Of a stretch of DNA of 64,000 bases, positions 28,515 to 36,540 are shown piece after piece. The notes under the pieces are model-generated. The model saw only the letters and a list, made by a program, of their open reading frames with translations, searched no databases and was not told the DNA's origin. The translations under genes were made by a program, and so were the position numbers. The stretch lies in NCBI RefSeq assembly GCF_000568815.1, contig NZ_CP007201.1:2675654-2739653 (forward strand), given 5' to 3'. This DNA comes from Sulfurospirillum multivorans DSM 12446 (GTDB lineage: Bacteria > Campylobacterota > Campylobacteria > Campylobacterales > Sulfurospirillaceae). How positions within the stretch are numbered: position 1 is the first letter of the stretch; each line of letters begins with the position of its first letter.

Positions 28515-30365
28515 ATGAGAAAATTTGCCCTACTTTTAATGGTTTTTAGCTTCTTTTACGCACCTTCTCTCTTTGCGCATGACAAAAAAATCCTCATCAT
28601 CAACTCGTACCACCGAGGCTTTCAATGGAGCGATGACGTTCTTGTTGGAATGGAGGAGGTTTTTTACAACCATCCTGAAATCACCACAAACATTTTATAC
28701 ATGGATTCTAAGCGCATTAGCTCTGAGGAGTACTACGCAAAACTGCGTGAACTCTACAAACTTCAACTCAAAAATCATCAGTATGACCTTATCGTTGCAG
28801 TTGATAAATTCGCGTATGATTTTATTGTCAAATACTACCATGAACTTTTTACCACGGAGCCTGTTTTGTTTACAGGGTTGGAGCAATTTGAGATCGAAGA
28901 TATTCAAAAAGAGGGACTGGAAGATCGAGTTTATGGCATTTTAGAAAGACGCGCTATTCCTGAGACGATTCCGATGATTGCTAAAATGATGCCCGGTCTT
29001 AAAAAACTTTACATCATCAACGATGCGAGTGCCAATGGCGATGACAGTGAACCCTTCATTCGCCAAGCGATGAGTGAGCACAACAGTGAATTTGAGATCG
29101 AGTATATCCGCTCCGCCACACTCGAAGAGCTTGAAGAGCGCTTTTCCAAACCGAACAAAGAAGAAGCGGTCTTTTTCATCCGCTTTTACAACGACAAATA
29201 CGGCAATCTGTATAAAAACAGTCAAATCGCTTCCATGATCAACAAAAGCGCTTTGCCCATTTTTATCACTGACACACTTTTCATCGGCAAAGGCGCGTTT
29301 GGCGGGAAACTGGTTCCTGTCAAAAGTGTGGGACGGATCACGGGTGATATGGTGATTGATGTGCTCGATAAAAAGCTAGAACCTTTACATGTAAAGACAC
29401 TCATCGAGTACCAATACCAATTTGATGTGCAAAAAATCCAACAGTTTGGACTCTATCCCAACGCCAGTGTTAAAGCGTTTGAGCTCGTAAATGCGCCGCT
29501 AACGTTTTTTGATAAACACCGAAAATTCGTCGATGCGGTCTTTTTGATCTCTCCTTTTTTACTCTTTTTGGTTTTGGGGCTTATTCATAACATCTACATG
29601 CGCATTCGCAGCGAAAAAGAGCTTAAGGCGATTGAACTGCAAAAGAACAAACACCAGCAGTTCATCATCCAACAGTCCAAACTCGCCGAAATTGGCGAAA
29701 TTTTCTCTTCCATTGCGCATCAGTGGAAAAACCCACTGGTTGAGATCGCGACCATCGCGCAAGAGCATGTTTATGGCTCTGACGATCAAGGCGATGAGCA
29801 GAGTAATGAGTATGTTAACGCTATCATGGTGCAAGTGCGTTACATGACTGACACGATTAACGACTTTCAAAAATTCATTATGCCGTCCACGCAACGAACG
29901 GTTTTTGATGTCAGTGAGGCGATTGAGACGATGATGAAAATCATCAGCCATAACATCAAATACAACTACATTGACGTCAGCATCGATGTAAGCCATGCCA
30001 CAAATTTAATGGTCAGCGGCTATAAAAATGAGTTTATGCAAACCCTGCTCAACATCGTCAACAACGCCAAAGATCAAATTAAAGAGGCAAGAGAGACCAA
30101 ACAGATCAAGCGAGGGGTCATCTTCATTCAAATTTACAATCATTCCAAAAAAGTCATTATCGACATCAAAGATAACGGCGGAGGCATCCCCATTGATAAA
30201 CTCCCCAATATTTTTGATGCGTACTACACCACCAAAGAGAGTGGTCATGGGATCGGTCTTTACATGTCAAAGCTCATCATCGAAGATAAAATGGGCGGAA
30301 AAATACGCGTAAGCAACACCGCTGAGGGCGCTTGCTTTTCAATTACATTAGGAAATATATCATGA
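28515..30365 (+). CDS. Sensor histidine kinase with periplasmic ABC-substrate-binding-like domain
   Basis: About 616 residues: cleavable-looking signal segment (FALLLMVFSFFYAPSLFA), a periplasmic domain of about 330 residues of the ABC-type substrate-binding family (ILIINSYHRGFQWSDDV), one membrane segment (FLISPFLLFLVLGLIHNIYM), an H-box (SSIAHQWKNPLVEIATI) and an HATPase domain with NIVNNAKDQI and GHGIGLYM. ATG 28515 is chosen because the longer reading would include the promoter. It overlaps its response regulator as ATGA. Its position after ansB makes amino or dicarboxylic acids possible ligands, but this is only positional. Confidence 0.88.
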   Translation: MRKFALLLMVFSFFYAPSLFAHDKKILIINSYHRGFQWSDDVLVGMEEVFYNHPEITTNILYMDSKRISSEEYYAKLRELYKLQLKNHQYDLIVAVDKFAYDFIVKYYHELFTTEPVLFTGLEQFEIEDIQKEGLEDRVYGILERRAIPETIPMIAKMMPGLKKLYIINDASANGDDSEPFIRQAMSEHNSEFEIEYIRSATLEELEERFSKPNKEEAVFFIRFYNDKYGNLYKNSQIASMINKSALPIFITDTLFIGKGAFGGKLVPVKSVGRITGDMVIDVLDKKLEPLHVKTLIEYQYQFDVQKIQQFGLYPNASVKAFELVNAPLTFFDKHRKFVDAVFLISPFLLFLVLGLIHNIYMRIRSEKELKAIELQKNKHQQFIIQQSKLAEIGEIFSSIAHQWKNPLVEIATIAQEHVYGSDDQGDEQSNEYVNAIMVQVRYMTDTINDFQKFIMPSTQRTVFDVSEAIETMMKIISHNIKYNYIDVSIDVSHATNLMVSGYKNEFMQTLLNIVNNAKDQIKEARETKQIKRGVIFIQIYNHSKKVIIDIKDNGGGIPIDKLPNIFDAYYTTKESGHGIGLYMSKLIIEDKMGGKIRVSNTAEGACFSITLGNIS

Positions 30366-31009
30366 AAATTTTGGTTTTAGAAGACAACGAACGCTTAGCC
30401 AATGTCATCAAAAGTGTCCTCGTTAAAGAGGGCTATCACGTCGATCTTTTTATAGACGGTGAGCAAGCACTCGATGCACTCAACCGAGGTTATCACTGCT
30501 TTATTTTAGACATCAATGTCCCTTCCATCGATGGACTCTCCATCTTGGAGACGATTCGTATCTATCATAAAGAGATTCCTGCCATTATCATGAGTTCCAA
30601 CCATGAGTTGGAAAAGATCCAAGCCTCCTATGAAATCGGCTGTGATGACTACCTCAAAAAGCCTTTTTTCATCTATGAACTCGTCCAAAAAGTGAAAAAA
30701 CTCTGCCACAAGCCTTCTTCTACGCTTTCTTTGTGGATCGGCTACACGTATGACTATGCCAATCACCGTTTGTTTGACCCGAACATGGAAGAGATCAAAC
30801 TCGCCAAAAAAGAAGGATTGTTTTTAGACCTTTTTATCAAAGATCGCCACCGCGTGATCACCTTTAGTGAACTCGAAGAGTATGTCTGGGAGGGCGAAGA
30901 GACAAGTGTTTTAAATATGCGCGCACTTATTAAGCGTTTGCGTAAAAAACTCCCTGAAGGCGCCATAGAGATGATCAAAGAGGTAGGCTACCGCTTAGGT
31001 GAGCTATGA
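30362..31009 (+). CDS. OmpR-family response regulator
   Basis: 215 residues: receiver with D50 in CFILDINVP and K near 100 (YLKKPFF), and a C-terminal winged-helix domain (MRALIKRLRKKLPEGAIEMIKEVGYRLG). The ATG overlaps the kinase stop as ATGA and AGGAAA precedes it. It partners the substrate-binding-domain kinase. It overlaps the convergent transglycosylase gene by six bases. Confidence 0.9.
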   Translation: MKILVLEDNERLANVIKSVLVKEGYHVDLFIDGEQALDALNRGYHCFILDINVPSIDGLSILETIRIYHKEIPAIIMSSNHELEKIQASYEIGCDDYLKKPFFIYELVQKVKKLCHKPSSTLSLWIGYTYDYANHRLFDPNMEEIKLAKKEGLFLDLFIKDRHRVITFSELEEYVWEGEETSVLNMRALIKRLRKKLPEGAIEMIKEVGYRLGEL

Positions 31010-31624
31010 TGGATCGCGGTAATAGAGCTTTGTTTTATCTTTTTTATACGAACTGTAAAGTTTTTGAAACTCTTTAAAGACTTTCGCAGAGTACGGATTG
31101 TCATTGATCTTGCCATTGTACGCGTTAATGGCATCTTTATTGTTTTTGTGTCTCGCAAAACAGGTCGCTAAGATGTAGGCTCCGACTTGAATGTTGATCT
31201 TCGGCTCAAAAAGATCGTACAACGAGATATTGGCTTTATCAAGAAGTGGCTTATGAATCGAGTTGATTTGCATGATGCCCATGTCAAAGCGAGGGTAGTT
31301 ATTGGTATAGAGAAAATGCACCACGTGACTCGCTTCATACTTGTTTTTGCTCTTAATCGCAATCACTTTCGTGTGTTGCTTGCTCTCAATCCCTTTTTGC
31401 TTTAAAAAGGTGTTGAGCCTTTGCGCTTGTGATGGTGTCATTTTACTAGCACTAAACGCCACCACATAGCGGTCAAGATCACTCTCAACTTTAGCGATAG
31501 AGTACAAAAGACGCGGCTCAATGCCATAAATCTGCCCCACTTTGACCCAAATATTTTCACCTTGATTTGCCTGCGCCGCCCACATAAAAAGAGGGAAAAA
31601 TAGGAGCATGAGTATGCGAAACAT
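31004..31624 (-). CDS. Lytic transglycosylase, SLT family
   Basis: About 206 residues with a signal peptide (MFRILMLLFFPLFMWAAQA). The SLT domain has the catalytic glutamate in SIAKVESDL, FDMGIMQIN and a closing INAYNGKINDNPYS. It cleaves peptidoglycan in the periplasm. ATG 31624 is chosen for its signal peptide and the AGGGGG upstream; the frame is open to 31771, overlapping the selC gene, which is not expected to be translated. Confidence 0.85.
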   Translation of the reverse strand: MFRILMLLFFPLFMWAAQANQGENIWVKVGQIYGIEPRLLYSIAKVESDLDRYVVAFSASKMTPSQAQRLNTFLKQKGIESKQHTKVIAIKSKNKYEASHVVHFLYTNNYPRFDMGIMQINSIHKPLLDKANISLYDLFEPKINIQVGAYILATCFARHKNNKDAINAYNGKINDNPYSAKVFKEFQKLYSSYKKDKTKLYYRDPS

Positions 31625-31732
31625 CTGTAATTTCCCCCTTTTTCTTGAATTGACTTCATTATAAATAAAGCAAACTTTATTCTCTATAAAGCTCTTTTTT
31701 ACTTTGACTTGGTTAGAATATTCCTCCTCTTG

Positions 31733-31831
31733 CGGGGGGTATGTGACTCTGGTGTGCACCACGGCCTTCAAAGCCGATTGGGTGGGCGGTTGACCGTCTG
31801 CTGGTAGGTTCGATTCCTACACCCTCTCGCC
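31733..31831 (+). tRNA. selC: Selenocysteine tRNA, anticodon TCA
   Basis: About 98 bases with the tRNA-Sec layout. The anticodon arm CGGC-CTTCAAA-GCCG shows TCA. The long variable arm contains GGCGG-ttga-CCGTC. The T arm is GTAGG-ttcgatt-CCTAC, directly followed by the acceptor strand ACCCTCT that pairs with GGGGGGT at 31734-31740 using two G-T wobbles. The eighth acceptor pair expected for bacterial tRNA-Sec would be C-C, which is odd. CCA is not encoded (GCCG). It implies a selenoprotein, such as formate dehydrogenase, elsewhere in the genome. Confidence 0.85.
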
Positions 31832-31883
31832 GTATTTTAGATAATAATGCCAATGATTTTTTTGGCATTATTATCTAAAATAC
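31832..31883 (+). terminator. Very long perfect hairpin after selC
   Basis: A 22-bp perfect inverted repeat (31832-31853 and 31862-31883) with an eight-base loop (TGATTTTT). It starts at the base after the tRNA 3' end. Such length exceeds ordinary terminators; as it is symmetric it could stop transcription from either side. Confidence 0.85.
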
Positions 31884-32025
31884 AATCTCCTTCTTGATTT
31901 GTAACGCATTTACAACAATTCTTTGGTACCATTTTCATAGTTAAAAACTCGATTGAGAAATCTGTCAAATTCTCATTTTTTCAGATAACTTGATCTCAAC
32001 GTTAGGGAATGATTAAGGATTGACC

Positions 32026-34312
32026 ATGGCAATTATAAAGAAAAATATTTGGTTTATTTTTTATGTCTTTGCACTCTTTTTTCTTGTCCTCTTTGCTACG
32101 TTATCTTACTTAAGCTGGACCAATATTTACAAAGACTATTTGAACACACAAGAGAATATGGTCAAGCTTATCGCTGACTCTACCCGCTCTTTATTTAAAA
32201 CGCAAGAAACGGTTCTTAACATCGTAGGAAACCGTTTTTTAGAAGATGAAAACTATAAGAACAATCCTCATGCCATGATGACCCTGAATGCTACGCTGAT
32301 AGACAACCCTTCGATAGACGCTATTGCGCTTGTAACGCCTAATGGCACGATGACGTTTGTGAGTGGCGGTTATGATGTCACAACATTTCCCAATCTTTTA
32401 GAACAAGAAAGTAGCAGAGACTCTTTTTTAGAAACACTTAAAAGTCATAAGATGGTATTTGGGCGTACTTATTTATTTTAAACCTATCCAACAATGGATC
32501 GTACCGATACGAAAAGCGATTAGAGATAAGAACGACAACATTGTCACGATTATAACAGCAGCACTTAGAATCAAAGATTCATTTGGAAGTGTTAAGACCG
32601 AAGATCAATCCCATAACCATAATATTTTTATTGTTCGAGATGAAGATTTTTATTTTCAATATGTCTCCGATGATGATACAGACAATACATTAGCCTACTC
32701 CGCCCCGATGCAAATGAAAGAGAAAGAAGCGCTTCAAGAAGCCATCATGCAGACGCATCATTTTACGATGGATGAGTTTCGGGAGCATGAGTATTTGGTC
32801 TCTTTTACCAACGCTGATTTAAACGGGAAGCAGTACCTTACCTCACTCAAATATGACAAAACCTACAAACTTTGGATCAGTGTACGCATTCCTTTAAGCA
32901 TTATTCAGCAAGATTTTTTACAAAGATTTGGTGTCTATTTTGCGATTTTTGTCTTTATCAGTGCTATTTTCTTTTTGCTCTTTAGAACCATTGCCAAAGC
33001 AGATGCAAAACGCAATGCTGATCTTGTTTTTCAAGCAACCCACGATCAACTGACAAGCCTTTTCAATCGAAGTTACCTTCAAAAAAACATGAGCGATTGG
33101 CTCTCTAAAGGGCATCCTCCCTTTAGCATCCTTTATATCGATTTGGATCATTTTAAAAATATCAATGACAATTTTGGACATCACTATGGGGATTATCTTT
33201 TAGTGGAGCTTTCAAAACGACTCAAAACCGTAACACCCCAAAACGCGACCATTATCAGGCACGGTGGTGATGAGTTTGTTATTTTTACCGACATCACTAA
33301 TGATGAAACACTTTTAGCGCTAGCAAACATGCTGATCGATACGATCTCCAAACCGTATTACTTCAATCAACTCACGCTGATTGTGGGTGCCAGTATAGGT
33401 ATCTCAAAATACCCCGAGCATGGGGAGTCTCTTGACATTCTTTTACGTGCCGCGGACATTGCCATGTATGAATCTAAAAAAATTCAAAACCATGCTCTAA
33501 TTTTTCAAGGCAGCATGCAAGAAGAGTACCTAAAACATGTCAAAATTGAACATGAACTGAGAAAAGCTATAGCACATAATGAGCTCTTTATGGTCTATCA
33601 GCCTCAAATAGATAATGCTGGCTATATTCATGGCGTCGAAGCGTTAGTAAGGTGGAAAAGTGGCACACTTGGCATAGTTCCACCCGACCAGTTTATACCG
33701 GTGGCAGAGGCGTCTGGACAAATGGTAAAGATCGGGTATTTTATTATTTCGCGTACCCTCAAAGAGATGAAAGAGGTGCAGAGGGCTTTGGGAACAACCT
33801 TTCAAACATCGATTAATATCTCTGTACGTCAATTTATGGAAGCGGAATTTTTTGCACAGCTCTTAAACGCCCTTCGTGACAGTGAAATGAATCAACTTTC
33901 TCTCACCATCGAAATTACCGAAAATCTTTTTATCGAAGATATTGACTACATCGTTCCTCTGTTACATGCGATACAAAAATGTGGCATTCAAATTTCAATG
34001 GATGACTTTGGAACAGGCTACTCGTCGTTAAATATGTTGAGACGATTGCCTATTGATGAGTTAAAAATAGATAAAAGTTTTATCGACACCATCGTCGAAG
34101 ATGAAACCGCTCAAAAAATGGTTCAAAATATTATAGCGATTGGGAAAAATCTCAACATGACCGTTTTAGCTGAAGGGGTTGAAACCAAAGAGCAAAGAGC
34201 TTTGCTAACCACTTTTGGATGTGATCGATTTCAAGGATACTACTTTTCAAAACCCTTGCTCAAAGATGACCTGATCGCTTTTTTTCAAAAGAATCAGAAT
34301 AAACCCACATAA
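32026..34312 (+). pseudogene. dCache-GGDEF-EAL protein with a frameshift near 32470
   Basis: Two overlapping frames make one protein. The first (32026-32481) gives a membrane segment and the first half of a dCache sensor, ending FGRTYLF. The second enters as YFKPIQQWIVPIRKAI, the expected continuation. Removing one T from the TATTTATTTT stretch near 32469-32478 joins them as RTYYFKP. After a second membrane segment come GGDEF (IRHGGDEFVIF) and EAL (HGVEALVRW, EITEN, DDFGTGYSS, EGVET), with all catalytic residues kept. AAGGA precedes ATG 32026. It is either a recent mutation or a sequence error; the intact downstream domains argue for either being recent. Confidence 0.85.
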
Positions 34313-34350
34313 AAATTATTAGCTTCTAAAAACCTCTACACTAGAAAAAA

Positions 34351-34437
34351 TGACCCATTTTCTAAATACTTGGGTAAAATAATAAAAAAATTACCCACGT
34401 TTGTAATACTTGGGTAATTTGCTACAAAAATGACGCA
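34351..34437. promoter_or_regulatory. 40-bp-periodic operator array before fic
   Basis: Five 7-base half-sites start exactly 20 bases apart in alternating orientation: TGACCCA (34351), TGGGTAA (34371), TTACCCA (34391), TGGGTAA (34411) and TGACGCA (34431). This is two and a half copies of a 40-bp repeat. It ends 16 bases before the fic start codon. The pair TTACCC(A/C)-N13-(T/G)GGGTAA recurs before hsdR. Confidence 0.75.
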
Positions 34438-34452
34438 CATCAAAGGGGTTTC

Positions 34453-35532
34453 ATGGCTGATGAGTACATACCCGCACCGCTTCCGCTCACCATAGAGCTA
34501 GAGACAAAAGCAATTCTTAAAAAAGTCATCAGCGCTAACCGTGCCTTAGCCGAACTCAAAGGTGTGGCGAACTCCATCCCCAATCAGCACATCTTGATCA
34601 ATGCCCTCTCGTTGCAAGAAGCCAAAGACTCTTCGGAGATTGAAAATATCATTACCACGCACGATGAATTGTACCGTGCGAGTGTGAGCAGTGTAGCTAT
34701 TTCACAGCAAGCCAAAGAGGTGCAACGCTACCGCGAAGCACTTTATACTGGGTTTTCACTGATTGGGGAGCATCGTTTATTGCTTAAAAAACATATCATC
34801 GAGATTCAAAAAGTGTTAGAGGGCAATGATGCAGGTATGCGCTCACAAAGCGGAACGGTGCTTAAAAATGAACAGAGCGGCGAAGTCGTTTTTATGCCAC
34901 CGCAAAATCCACAAACCATCCATGAGCTGATGGATAATTTGGAGCAGTACATCAACACGCCCAAGCTCGATGACCTTGATGCGCTCATCAAAATGGCGAT
35001 AGTGCATTATCAGTTTGAAGCGATTCACCCTTTTTACGATGGCAACGGACGAACGGGGCGCATCGTCAACATCCTTTTCCTGATGCTCAGTGGACTTTTA
35101 GATATACCCATTTTGTACCTTAGCTCTCACATCATCAAAAACAAGTCGGAGTATTACCGTCTTTTAAGAGCCGTGAGTAGCGAGGGCGCATGGCAAGAGT
35201 GGGTGCTTTATATGCTTGAGGGCGTAGAGCAAACAGCACAAAAGAGCATCGTGCTTATCAATGCTATCAATACAACGATGCAAGAGAGCAAAGAGATTAT
35301 TTTAAAAGCCTTGCCAAAACTCTACTCTAAAGAGTTGTTGGAGTTACTTTTCAAACACCCCTACACCAAAATCAACTTTTTAGTCGAAGAGCTTGGCATC
35401 ACACGCAAAACTGCTACAAACTACCTCAAAGCGTTGGAAGAAATAGGCATATTGGCAAGTGAAAAAAAAGGAAGGGAAGTCTATTTTATTAATAAACGTT
35501 TGTTTGAACTACTTAAAAATAGTAGCATCTAA
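34453..35532 (+). CDS. Fic-domain protein (candidate AMP-transferase), class II
   Basis: 359 residues. The Fic motif HPFYDGNGRTGR (about residue 196) matches HPFx(D/E)GNGRxxR, so transfer of AMP to a target is plausible. The N-terminal helix holds SSEIEN at residues 60-65, matching the (S/T)xxxE(G/N) self-inhibiting motif. A C-terminal winged-helix part (VEELGITRKTATNYLKALEEIG) may bind DNA. AAAGGGG precedes the ATG. It is followed by rhuM after nine bases and hsdR, a gene set usually found inside type I restriction loci. Confidence 0.88.
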   Translation: MADEYIPAPLPLTIELETKAILKKVISANRALAELKGVANSIPNQHILINALSLQEAKDSSEIENIITTHDELYRASVSSVAISQQAKEVQRYREALYTGFSLIGEHRLLLKKHIIEIQKVLEGNDAGMRSQSGTVLKNEQSGEVVFMPPQNPQTIHELMDNLEQYINTPKLDDLDALIKMAIVHYQFEAIHPFYDGNGRTGRIVNILFLMLSGLLDIPILYLSSHIIKNKSEYYRLLRAVSSEGAWQEWVLYMLEGVEQTAQKSIVLINAINTTMQESKEIILKALPKLYSKELLELLFKHPYTKINFLVEELGITRKTATNYLKALEEIGILASEKKGREVYFINKRLFELLKNSSI

Positions 35533-35541
35533 GGAAACTCT

Positions 35542-36474
35542 ATGGAAAAAAACAATCTTATCATTTACAACACCGTCGATGGCAAAACATCGGTATCACT
35601 CTTAGCTAAAGAGAGCACCGCATGGATGAGTCAAAACCAACTTGCGGAGCTTTTTGCGACATCTGTACCCAACATGAGTATGCACATCTCCAACATATTT
35701 AAAGAGGGTGAGCTTGAGCGAAATTCAGTTGTTAAGGATTACTTAACAACTGCCTCTGATGGTAAAAATTACAGTGTCTCTTTTTATGCCCTTGAGATGA
35801 TTTTAGCCATTGGGTTTCGGGTACGGAGCAAGCGAGGAACGCAATTTAGGCAATGGGCAAACAAAAACCTAGCTGAGTATATGGTCAAAGGTTTTGTGAT
35901 GGATGATGAGCGGTTGAAAAATCCAAACGGCAAGCCTGATTATTTTGATGAACTTTTAGAGCGCATTCGTGACATTCGTGCTTCTGAGAAACGGTTTTAC
36001 CAAAAAGTGCGCGATTTGTTTATGCTGAGCAGTGATTATGACAAGAGCGATAAAGCGACACAGCTTTTCTTTGCCGATGCACAAGAGCCCAATATGGCAC
36101 TAACGCGTTTTAAAGGCTCCATCGTTCGTAAACAAGACATTTATATCTCAAAAAATTATTTGAATGCCGATGAGCTTGATAGCCTCAACCGTTTTGTTGT
36201 GGTCTTTTTAAAAACTGCCGAACTTCGTGCAAAAAATCGCCAAGAGATTACGATGGATTTTTGGAGAGAGAACATTGACCGTATCATCGAGTTTAATGAT
36301 AAAAAAGTGCTTCAAGGACATGGTAGTGTGAGCCATCCCAAAATGGTAAAAGTTGCTGATGCGGTTTATGAAACATTTGATGCCAATCGTAAAGTCATCG
36401 AAGCAAAACAAGCAGATGTGGATGATATGGAAGAGCTTAAGCAGATAGAAGCAAAAGTTAAGAAACGAATATAG
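35542..36474 (+). CDS. RhuM-family protein
   Basis: 310 residues of the RhuM family, named from a Salmonella pathogenicity-island gene and common in type I restriction loci; the biochemical role is unknown. The N-terminal half (STAWMSQNQLAELFATSVPNMSMHI) has a helix-turn-helix look, suggesting DNA binding. FRVRSKRGTQFRQWANKNL is the family's best-kept stretch. AAGGAAA precedes the ATG nine bases after fic. It may be the ligand of the nearby TTACCC operators. Confidence 0.85.
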   Translation: MEKNNLIIYNTVDGKTSVSLLAKESTAWMSQNQLAELFATSVPNMSMHISNIFKEGELERNSVVKDYLTTASDGKNYSVSFYALEMILAIGFRVRSKRGTQFRQWANKNLAEYMVKGFVMDDERLKNPNGKPDYFDELLERIRDIRASEKRFYQKVRDLFMLSSDYDKSDKATQLFFADAQEPNMALTRFKGSIVRKQDIYISKNYLNADELDSLNRFVVVFLKTAELRAKNRQEITMDFWRENIDRIIEFNDKKVLQGHGSVSHPKMVKVADAVYETFDANRKVIEAKQADVDDMEELKQIEAKVKKRI

Positions 36475-36491
36475 GTAAAAAACTCGAAAAA

Positions 36492-36518
36492 TTACCCCTA
36501 TTTTGAAGATAGGGGTAA
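36492..36518. promoter_or_regulatory. Operator-like inverted repeat before hsdR
   Basis: TTACCCCTAT and ATAGGGGTAA form a 10-bp perfect inverted repeat with a seven-base centre. The half-sites TTACCCC and GGGGTAA start 20 bases apart, exactly the spacing of the array before fic. It lies 23 bases before the hsdR ATG. Confidence 0.6.
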
Positions 36519-36540
36519 AATCTTGAAAAAAGAAGAGCCG

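Noticed and set aside
31625-31771. N-terminal extension of the lytic transglycosylase
   Set aside because: The frame is open but overlaps the start of selC and would hide the clear signal peptide starting at 31624.
34351-34440. The 40-bp repeats before fic as a small CRISPR array
   Set aside because: Only two and a half units, no spacers of unique sequence between conserved repeats, no cas genes in the window, and half-sites alternate in orientation as in an operator.
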